This document shows positions 45,701 to 57,700 of a stretch of DNA of 64,000 nucleotides, in pieces. The translations under genes were made by a program, and so were the position numbers. Each line of letters opens with the position of its first letter. Position 1 is the stretch's first letter. The DNA lies in contig JASANG010000773.1 of assembly GCA_030248215.1 (NCBI GenBank), forward strand, positions 124,001 through 188,000, in the 5' to 3' direction. The notes beneath the pieces are model-generated. The model saw nothing but the letters and a program-made list of their open reading frames with translations. It was not told where the DNA came from and made no database searches. The DNA is from Enoplolaimus lenunculus. Taxonomy: Eukaryota; Nematoda; Enoplea; Enoplida; Thoracostomopsidae.

Positions 45701-48700
45701 AAGCTGTAGAAAGCACCGACTATTTTACGGCCAAAGTAAACAATCCGGCGAATTGTTATATAAACAACGTAACAACTTAAGCACATCAACCTTTCAGGGT
45801 ACTTCCGGAGGTGGAAAAGCCGGAACGGAACTCAAGAGAATTTGCCGGAGTCAGTACCGGAGATGAAGTAAAATTATGTAATTAAAATATAATATCTAAT
45901 TTGCTAATTTAATCAAGACATCTGTAAACTGTTGTCAAAAAGTTTAGTTTCAAGCTTATGTATGCAGAAATTCAGACAATCAACTCGTCAAACGTGTGCC
46001 AAAATTTATTGCATAATTTGTCTGATTTGAGACAGACCTTCGGTTGTACCCTGACAGCCTTAGTTACGTTTCAATGAATCCATTTCGTCAAACATGAGTT
46101 TCTCCTGACTATTTTTCGCGTCGATTAAACACTCCAGTTGTGATTTATCGGATTCCAATTGAGTAACTACTTCCGCGCGCGAATCATTCTATAACATAAC
46201 TTTTTTGAAGTGATCACTATCAAATGGACATCACAATCTTATTCGCATTGGAGATTATGACCACGCGAAACATTAACAAATTTACAACAATTAAACCCAA
46301 AAACGTTGAGCAGTTGAGCACAATCAAAAACAAACTAAATTAACGTTTCAACACAAACTTAAATGGTGGAAGCAAGCTTATATTGCCGTCAGTTACTCAC
46401 CCGAATCTTTGCCTGCTCAACGGATTCATTTTGAAATACGATCGTTTTTTCTAATTGTTTTATTCGGTTATGAAGCTCCTCAATCATGGCGTTCTGATCA
46501 CGGTCCAGTTGCGTTCGAACACTGTCCAGCGCTTGCTGATGCTCTTTCGCTTTGTCCTGGATCCGCAATTCAACGTCGCGATGTTTCGTTTCTAATGCAT
46601 CCTTTGCAACTGTAATCGCAGCTTTTTCAAATCAGCAATAGCAATTTAATTTTGGTATATCTTCATTGCAAAGAAAATCAACTACGAGTGAACGGGTACA
46701 TTCCCTGAGGCTTCGTTACAAGACGGTAAGTGTGGTGGGGGTGTGAATTATTCCACCTGATTCAGCGGCCTCCACTAAAGATTTCTTCCCCGGTTAATTT
46801 TACGTTCCTTACATTTTTGGGAAAACATCATCAGTCTGAATTAAACATTCCCTTTCCTTTCACACATATGTCTTACATGTTTGATCTGTGATTATTATTT
46901 ATATGGTTGTTTTTGACTATGTGGTTATTTGTAGGCGTTACTAACAAAACACTCGCTAGTGCAACTGACGCTTTATTGAAAAATTCTGTAACGCCCTTCC
47001 ACTCAGAAATTTCCACCCTTTGCGAACCAGGGCCCTTGGTTGATGTCCCCACTTCGACGCGACCCAGCGCATGTTCAGACATCTACCCCACTTTCACACC
47101 TTTACTTACTCTCTACTCTACTTACTCTACTCTGTATGCGGTTCGCGAAACATTTCTGAGCCTTCATTCGAAAATTTGCATTTCAAACCAATCTGTTCCA
47201 AAATTACCTTGCGCTTGCAGCACTCTGATTTCTTGTCGGTTTTTATCTTATTAGAATTGCACAATCAATCGGAATATTAAAATTTTAATTCTAATCTTAC
47301 TTGTTCTGATACGTTGCATAAAAATCTGTATCATTTATCTATTAAATTGCTTTCGGTGAGTTAATTTATATATCTAATTGATTGTAGTTTAGTTATACAG
47401 ACCCAAAAATGGTTACCAATTTGTTCAGCAGACTTTTTTGTGAATTGTTGCCATCCAAAAGACACCCTAAATCCAGGCCGCACTATTTCATCCTGACCAA
47501 GCATTCGACCGCGACAAACGGAGGACGGAAATAAGGCCGAAGAACAAGAACAATAAGAAGGATTCCGATTTCGAAATTTGCTGTTCCGATTCCGATATAA
47601 TCCAGTTCCGCTTTGCACCCTGGCTTTCGTACTACAGCCAAAACAGAGATTCCTTTACTCAACCGTCGCAATGCGACGTTTTCGCAATACCAGCCAACAC
47701 ACACCTTAAATCCATATTATATTATTTCTTAATACAAATTCTCCATACAGTCATAAAATTTCTAGTTCCGATCCCAATTACGATTCAGATATAAATTTGC
47801 TGTTCCGATTCTGATATAATCCAGTTCATCTTTGCACCCTACCCTGTATAAAGGCCAAAGCAGTATTATTCTATTGACAAGAACATTTGCAAAGCTGCAA
47901 CAATGTGAAGCTTTTATGGTTTCCAGCATGAAATTACGATTCATATATAAATTTGCTGTTCCGATTCTGATATAATCCAGTTCCTCTTTGCACCCTACCC
48001 TGTATAAAGTAGCCAAAGCAGTATTATTCTATTAATAAGAACATTAACAAAGCTGCCACAATGTAAAGCTTTTATGGTACCCAGCATGGCCTGTGCTACA
48101 ATACTAATCCATTACACAAGATTTAAACGACAAACTTTTCAACTGCTTTTCCAACGAATCTCTTTCAACTCGATAACACTGTGCTGCATTTTTAGTCTCG
48201 AGCAGTTGTTGACCAAGGTCAGCCAACTTTTTCTTTGCAATTTCGGCACCTAATAATAATATACATGCTTAAAATGCTTGACGGATCTGACAACCGTTCG
48301 AATCTAATTTTTAAAACCCAAAGTTGCACTTAAAACCTTCTGGTCATATTGTAATTATTGAACACGCAGAGATGAGCGCTCCCGGTTGAAATGCGAGACC
48401 GAGACCTAGCTACCGAGACCGGCCATGAAAAGTCTCGGTCTCTGTCAATTTTTGATCACCAAAAAAGTCAAATTTTCACAACAAATTATTTCCAATAGGT
48501 TTTTCGTAGTTTTTTGTTTTCCATAGTTTTATGTTTTTTCAGAATATCATCTGCTCATAACTATTGCGTAGCTATGAAAATTCATCGATTCACAACGAAA
48601 GTTTATTCACCATGAATCGCTTACTTCAATAATCCATCGATACTTTGGTGAATTCACGACTTCTGATCTCAATTCGAAGCCGCCGAGACTCAAAAAACCG

Positions 48701-51700
48701 AAACCGAGACCTGACAAACACCGGGCAACGCAACAAATTAACTTAGACCACGGACTTCGAAATAGCTATCCCAAACTATGATAGAAAAGACTGTGTTAAA
48801 GCACTCAGGCGCGATTTTTAATGGTACCACCTGGAACCACGTTCTGCAAATACTTCAAACCTCACCGTTACGAAGCTCATCACATTCTCTATCTCTTTCA
48901 AGAATCAGTTTTTCATAATGTGTAACACCATTTTCCAGTTTTTCAAGCCCATCTTTCAGCACTTGTGCTTCTCGTAGTGACTCTTGATCTGAAAGCACAA
49001 CAAACACGTACAGTCGGACGAAAAAATCCCACTCGATTTTCGGCAAAAAACCACTTTCATAACTTGCGCTAGATTGAAAGGGAAGATTAAGTGTCTTCAC
49101 ACTGAATTGTCCGGGACTATGTCAGTCGTGCAAATTTTTATTTTTGCTTAGAAAACATCATATTAACTTTTTATGCAAGATTCCGATCAGAACATTTAAC
49201 CTGATGAGTAACCCTATTACAAACAGCGTTGAGAAATGCGTTCTATTATGTTTATCTGTGTGGGATACGTATTTGTTAACTATTGCATGGCTACAAAAAT
49301 TCATAAATTCACTGCGAAATTTTATTCGCTGAATTCTCGATTTCTGGTCCCCGTTCCAAACCATCGAAACTCAAACACTGAGACTGAAATCTGTCAAATG
49401 CCGAGACCGAAGCTTCTGCCCCTGCACGCCAAGACGACAAAACATAGACTTTCAAAACCCCATATAACGCATTAGTGTTTCACCTGTTACGGTGCAGCAA
49501 GATATACGGTGCAGCAAGATAGACATAGTTGAAAACCAAAAATTCAGCGAAGCCACATGTGTGTCTTCCCGCAAGTGAATTTCGTCCCTATTTAGTTTGT
49601 TCCTCCTAGATTTTTCGCAATTTCACATTTGGACTAAAGCATAATTTATAGCGCTAAATTATGCTGAACAGAGCTAATCTAGTAATTTTGTTTGACATAG
49701 AAATCATTTCTATAGTTGTTCTTCTGCCAAGTTATAAGCAGGGATCGACCGGGTATCCGGTTCCAGTATCCGGTATAAACCTATCACCGTATACTGGGTA
49801 TTTGAGGTTGTGGTTCCAAATATCGTAAAGCTGCTTTTTATATGTCGAAATACTAAGTATTTATGAGCGACTGCAATTCCGGGCACGTCAAGAGTGCACA
49901 CTGACATGAAATGAAAAATCCAAGCCAACAACTGATCTTAAATCCATAAGTACATACGTATTTTTGAATGACTCAAATACTTGCAACAGTGCACAAATTT
50001 AAATCCTACATCCGGCTCTGGTTCCTGTACAATATTTACTATCCAGCTTCGATTCCGGTAAAATAAATATCCAGTCGAAATTTTTTAAAATTTAAAGTGT
50101 TTTCCCGCCGCATTTCTACAATTCTTCTTTTACGTACGATGCGCACGGTTTATTCAAACTGTAAGTAGTGTTGGTACAAACAACAACCTCTTGACTTAGT
50201 TGGACTAACATTCAACAATGCAGCATACAAAAATAACAAACCACTCTCTATCTTTTTGTGCGCTTGTTCTAGTTTCTGCTCAGCATCAACCAGTCGTTTG
50301 ACAATAGTTTGCGCATACTCGGCTATGCGGGCCAAAGTAGCGTTCCATGTTCCAGACTCGCAAATGTCTTCATTTTCAACATTTTGGATACTAATTTCAT
50401 TAGACAGCACTTGCTTAATACGACCAACAACCTGTCATGGTTAAATTAAATTTAAGTGTATTAACTGTGTAAGCTTCATCAGTGTGCAAACACTAGCAAT
50501 ACCATTAGCAATTAACAAACTGTACCAGGTTTCTCCTAATCGGTTTAGTAAAAATTAAAGCGGAACAATTTTTAAAACTTCAAAAACGGCAATGTGCGGC
50601 AAAATACGAATGTATGGTTCTCAACGCACAAACTAGATTGGCGTTCGAGCAAGACTACTTCGGTGCTGTGTTCACTTCCGTAATACAAACCCCATCTGCG
50701 CGCAACAGTTTTACGAAAACTGTCACATAACTAATACCAACCTTTTTATACTCGGACGTTGTCTCATTCAAACAGCGTTCCTTTTTCAGACATTCGCCAC
50801 AAGGTTCGTTGGATGACGCTATTAACTGACTGATGGTATTTTCTCGTTCGATTAGTTGTTCTTCGAGTTTAAAATGCTTAAGCAACGCGGTGTCTAGCTC
50901 TGCCTGAAAATTATAGTATTTAGTTAGGAATAAAACAATCACCCAGGGTGCAAAGCGGAACTGTATTACAACGGAATCTGAACAGCAACTTGTGACTAAT
51001 ACGGATAATTTGTATTATCAAGTATAATATTGATTAATGGTGTCTATTGCTAACAACTATTCTCAAAAACGTCGCATGAACAAATAGACAACCATTTTTT
51101 GGTTCAGTAAACCTAAACTACAGCATCCAAAACAATTTAACAGATTAATGATGTAGAATTTTTATGCAGCATATCACGTCAACTAGACCAAAGGTTAAAT
51201 TGTCAAAATTCCGATTTCGATTGATTGTGTAATCGAAATCGGAACTAGTTTTGAATCGGAATTCCGGTTGCACCCTGCAATAAACCTGTTCATTTGAACA
51301 CGCATAAAATCGATACGTCGTTGAGGTCGTTCTTAATATGCAATTTATTGCATTCCATAAAAACAGAAACACTTCGAGAAACAATTAATTTTACTTACCA
51401 AAAGAAGTTAAAGTTAAGCGTCTTGCCACAACAACATACTGAATGGTAACAAAGTTAGTAGAAACAGCCAAGTAAAACTTACTTTACATTTAGCAACGTC
51501 ATCTTCCTTGTTTAATAACTTAGCCTGCAAATCTGCTGCTCGCGATTTGGCGCTTGCAATGTCTGAATGCATGTCTTCTATAGTTTGTTTTGCATTTAAC
51601 CAATTATTATAATGATGATCCGCAGTATTGCGGACATCTTTGCAGCGAGATTCTGCTTCTAGCTCTATTTCGGTAATCTTTGCGGTCTAAAAATTTAAGA

Positions 51701-54700
51701 CCTGCCGAATAACGAGAGTTGCTGAAAATGAGACTACCATCCCTGGTAATCAGGGTGCAACCGGAATTACAATTTACCGGAACCGGAACCGGAATTTAAA
51801 AATTTTACCGGAACCGGAATGTGAAAAATGCATTAGACAAAAATTTCATTTTATTCTTATTTTTTGCTCTATTATTTGTGAAATAACCCTAGTCGAACAG
51901 TATTTATTTTATTTGTTGTATTTTAGATTTTCGTCGTCGACTGAAGTGAAATCCACCATCATTGGCTTATATTTGGAGTACAAGTGGCTTTCAAAAGAGA
52001 TTCTTAAAAATTAGCAGAGTTAAGAAAACGGCCAAATTATAACACCGGAATTTTTAAATCCGGTAAAAATTTACCGGAACCGGAAGGTGAAAAAATGCCG
52101 GAACCGGAATCCCGATTGCACCCTGCTGGTAATGGATATCAATGTGCTGAAAAACATCTTTCCACGAACTGGAAACTGCGATGAAAGTCATAAAATGAGT
52201 GAACAACTTTGGAAACAATTTGTATAGGTTCTAAGAAGAAATAAATACTGCAGAATCAGGAAAAGGAATTCGAAATAATTTCATCGCTAACTCGCTGATT
52301 TATTAAAAAAGTAGCTAAAACGTGCGTTGAAAAAAGTTTGCGAATTCGACACAAATTTTGTAGATCTCACAAAATCGCTAAGCAAATTTTTAACTTGACA
52401 GGTTATTTGTGTAGTTTTTAAATGATTATGAATAATTCCAGACAAAACTGAAAAATTCCACTTACTGCGTCCTTTAAACTCTAAATTGGAAACGGAACCG
52501 ACCTTATGAAGAAATTTTAAGAAACCCTGTTGAGTTTTATAACTGAACTGCAAAGGCAAATATGAATTCAAAATATAATCACTTTGTGTAAAATAGGGGC
52601 GTGTAGATTCGTTTGAAAAATCCAAATGTATATCCTGGTTTCACGTGCAGAAATCTAAACCAGCTATCACACATTACATTACACACTTACCTTATTTTCT
52701 AAGTCAGTTTGCGCCTTTTCACATCTGAACTCCAATTCTTTAACTGTGGCTTCCAATTCTGAGATGTGGTGTTTGTTATTCTCACCTGCAGCAAAGGCCA
52801 CGTTTTTGCACCAATTTTGCTTTGTACACCAATTCTCGTGGTTAGTTCAATTGAATTAAAACTGGGTTTCCATAGGACTTGGGTTTCCATAGGACTCGAT
52901 ACTGGTGCCCCTCACTCGCCATTGCAATCCTTTCAACAAAATTAGCCATCTCCCGGTCCAAAGTTTCACTTAAGATTGCCACAGGCTGTCAAAAGGTGTA
53001 CTCCGGTTGGAGCCCTCACACAGTCGGAATCCAGAGAATGCTAAGATAAAGTAACGAACAACAACTCAATATTTTAACTTCCTGCACCGTACACCAAGGT
53101 GCCCGTAAATGCAAATGTAAAACCGAAACTACGTTCGCCTTCTCCCCCCCTAGATACGTCGAGATTAATGTAAACGTTTTAGCTTTCAAGATTCTGCCTA
53201 AAAATTTGCGTTATATTTATCCAAATGAAACAATGCATCATAAAAGCACTGAAAAACTCAATGATTGTTAAGTGATTTCCAATCCAACTAACTAACTATC
53301 ACCATAAAACAACGGAAACGGACACAACCGGTACCATGGCATCCGGTAGATGCATAATTGATTGCAAAACCAAATGTTCGTTCGGTCGCGTCTTGCAACT
53401 TAGTCAAAAAATTTTCAAGTATATATAGTGTTTTGGAAAAGCTACTGCACCACAAACAATACACGTATTCCAATTTATTTTAAATACGGTATAATCCAGG
53501 GCAATCGAAATTCCGATTCCGATTAAATTCCGATTCAAAACGAGTTCCGATTTCGATTCCCATTGCACAATCAATCGGAATCGGAATTTCCACATTTTAA
53601 ATTCAGACCTATATACTTGTTGTGATATGTTGTATAAAACTTCTACATCATTTATGTATAAAATTTTTTTCGACATGTTAACTTATCAATAATTGATTGT
53701 AGTTTAAGCTTTACAGAGCCAAAAGATTATTGCCAATTTGTTCATGCGACATACATGCGCCACAAAAGCGAGTGTGCTGATTATTGTTAATCATAAAATA
53801 TATACAAACAGTAAACAAATAATGTAGCTTACGTGCAAATTGAACAGCTTCATTAGCTTTCTGTGTGTTGTTTTCATCTGAAATTTAAATTATGTTGAAT
53901 TTTAAGCCTGCAAGGTTGTAAATAATAAAAGGCTACGTATAAAAATTTCATGTTTTTGACAGACACGGTAAAGCTAATGAAGCTGCTTCAAACTGCTCGG
54001 CAGTTCAGATGAAATTTAAATTTTTAAAGATACTTAATTAAAAAGTGCAAAGCGAACTATATACACTTAAACACAGCGTGAATAGTTATAGCTTATACCA
54101 AAGGATGTGCCTATACCAAAATTTTCACCGATGCCGAACAGATGACGATTCCAACTTTAGTACACCGTGCTTAAAAACAAATAGGATACTACAATATGCG
54201 AAGACCTTATACGCCAAGAAGTGAAATCCATAGCATTCCATCTGACTGTTATGTGCAAAAAGTATTGGCAATTTGTTGCAGTGCCGATGTAGATATTCAC
54301 GAGATGTACCGTTTACTACTGACACCGATTAATCGGCACTATTATATGTGGTTTGGACGTCAGCATTGTCTTTTGCCATTTCAAACTCAAGTGTACATCC
54401 GTGCAGTTACGTAAACTACCCAACACTTTGAAATAACACGTACCCCTATACGACACAAACACTAATTAATGATTTAACAACAAAATGACTTGGATAAGAA
54501 AAGAAATGTTGAATAAATATCACAGAAAAACAATAACACTCGACCACAAGGCTTATCTCACACGTATTACAACCCGCATTTTACTACATGTACAAACCAA
54601 TTTTTAAATTTAGTGCCACGGTTTTTTCGCCAAACTTCGCCGCTTCACGATTCCCTTTCTGTGCTGTCGAATATGTGTGCATGTCTGCTGGTTATGCCTA

Positions 54701-57700
54701 TTCTGAACCAGATTACCGTTCCCTGTCCCACCACCACCACCACCACCATCACATTTCTGACGTCGCGACAGAAACGTAAATGAGTGCTCACAATGCGAAC
54801 TGCCAGTTGCATGATTATGACTGAATATCGATTTTATTGCTGCTCGATACTTTACCGCACGATTCAACCTGACGTTTGAATTTTCTCCAGCAAGTTTCCT
54901 TAACGATACAAGAGCATTTTTTGCATTACACATAGCTTTACAGCCGATCCCAACGCTAACTTCTTTACAATACGCATAGTCAGTTGCCGGATGACGACTG
55001 TCCATAACTACATTTGTAATTGAATGCAATTCACTGTCTAAATCTGTTGGAGTGGCAGCAACCACGCAAATTTCTGGGGCCCTCACATTAGTGGAAGTGG
55101 CTGCCTTTGTTACAGTGGCGTTGTGATCGATGTTTGCAGTATTCGGTGCTTGGCCCCAAACTGAAGAACCCGATCCTTTCGCTGTACACGGGTTCTTATC
55201 GTCACCGAAATTATCAAAATCGGATAATTTGTGACGAAATGCCAACGCTTGAAAATGTTTGTTTTTCAAAACCGTCGGCTTTGCTGTATTTGAATATACG
55301 TCAACATGATCCGCTTCAGAAGATGCAATACCCAATTCCTGTAGATGACAGCGAAGCGTTGTCATAGCTCCAGTACCAATGCTTGTTCTATTTTCGTCTC
55401 TGCATGGAGCTTTCACAGCAGTCTCACCAGAGGACATTGTTAACTGTGACAGAATTAATTTACCTTTCAACTCATCAACTTTTTGCTTCAATAATTTGAT
55501 TTCGCTATCTCGTCGGCTTAGCGATACACAATCACTTCTAACCTGAAACAAACTTTATGTCGTGCAGAATTCTTTAAGCTACAATGCTCACCACATTACC
55601 ACAACACGCAAGTTGGGTAGCGTTCCAGCAATTTTTCATGCATATAACTTGATATGTAAAAAACCGGGCGCAAAGCGGAACTTGATTATACCCAATCGGA
55701 ACAGCAAATTTATGCCGGAATCGGAATTACAAGAATTGTGACATATTCCCAAACCTTAATTAATGCACTGTACATGCAATGACTTTTTCTTGATAACATC
55801 TGGCTTCTCCACAGGGGGGGCAGCACTTTTCGAAATTTTCATTTTCCCCCGGCGAATTTTCGGGTGCCCCCCAGCAAATTTTTTTTTGCTGGGGGCCCCC
55901 AGGACTTTGCTAGGCTAAAAATTTTCAATGTTAAAACGTAAAGACCTGGACTTCTTTTGAGGCGGACATTCGGCAAAACAGATTTTATATTCCGCTGAGT
56001 ACTCATAATTTTTTAATAGCGTTACAAATACCCGTAGTAACTAATACAATTCAATAATGACCTGAAAAAAGCACAATTATTTAAAGACCGTGTCAGGGCA
56101 TACAGCACTCTAAAGTACCTTGCAGCAGCAAGTTCAACCCGCCTGAGCATTATGATAAACTGCAGCTGTGACTAATATATAAAATATATATTAATCACAG
56201 TTTCAAATATAGATTCTCTATATTTTATATAATTGTGCTTCTCTCAACTTCTGGTTAAGTTGTCAGTAATATTAGTTAAAATTATTGTTATTAGCGTTTG
56301 CGAGAAAGTTTTGTCATGTTGAGCGATGAGTAATCTTCAGTTGAGTTGGAAACACGGTCTACAATGAAAAAATGGTCCAAAAAGTAGGTTTGCAAAATTT
56401 TAAGCTTGCCCCCCAGATCGTCTGGGGGCCCCCAGGAAACGCCCCCCCCGGCGGAAATTTTCAAGCTGTGGAGAAGCCAGAACATTACAGGTTCGGTTGT
56501 AAATATTCAAAGGCCCTCATACCTGATCCTCGTAGACTCTTCTCATAGTCTCGATTTGACGCTTTGAGTCTTCAAGCTGTTGCATCAGTGCAACAATCTC
56601 GGCGTCTTTTTGTTGAAACATTTCTGCAGCTTCGGCAAGAGCTGCTTTGTGACTTTCAAGCTCTTCCTGAAAGCAAAACCGTACCTGCAATCTATCATTA
56701 TCCAGTTATGCTGTAAAATTCGACAAAAATAGAAACACGGCTCCGCTTTGCTTACGGTATGGTTGCGCAAAGGTAAGCATTTTCAGCTTCGACCAGATAT
56801 TAGAACCGAATACTAAATATTTTTACCACAACCGGTTGTTAACCGGGTATAACATCTAAATGTGAACACTATTAGTACTATTTGAGTAACGCAAAACTAT
56901 ATGTTTACTGATATAAAGTTAATTGTGGAAAATACCAATAAATCCCATAAAAAATCCAACATAATCTGTACCCCAAATGCATGGCTTCTTAAAAAGCAGA
57001 ACATCGACTTTATTGATAAGTTAAGAACGTCTAAAATACCCCAGGGCTTGTTCGAAAATCTATGTGCGTTTTTATATTTTGATTTAAGAATTGTTGGTTT
57101 TTCAAATACGTTCAAAAAGTTAAAATAAAGAACGGTGAGGATTTTATGTAGGGACGTGCCGATACCACAATTTTCGCCGATGCCGATCTTGATTTTAAAG
57201 AATATGCCGATACCCATTTTAATACACGATGCCTAAAGAACAGACAGGATGCAACATTAAATTAAGGATGTATCGATTAATCGGCATCGGTAATAATCGA
57301 CTGTTTTCGTGCGTATCGGCATCGGCACTGCAAAAATCACTGATTTTTGCCGATACTTTTTGCACATAACAGCCAGTTTAATATTATCAATTTCATTTCT
57401 TGGCGCATGTCAGTGTGTCTGATCAGGGAAACTGTTATCTCTTGCGCTTGTGTTTGAAAAAATTAACTGAAATCAACCGTTCTCATAAAATTATAAATCG
57501 TTTATGACGGTTAGGATTTAAGTATTCATATAATGATATAATTTAGTATCCTATCTGTTTTTTGAGCATGGTGTAACAGAGATGGAATGGGCATCCGTTC
57601 GGCGTCGGCAAAATTTAAAAATAAGAATCGGCATTGGCAAAAATTTGGGAATCGGCACATGCAATTGCCATTTTGATAAGAGTGTTTTTCCAATAATGTC

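Noticed and set aside
54610-54612. Stop codon as the true end of the kinesin gene, with a separate coiled-coil gene at 39.5-53.9 kb
   Set aside because: A donor at 54716 joins in phase to a microexon, and all downstream exons continue in consistent phase to a KIF20B-like C-terminus. The short form remains possible as an isoform only.
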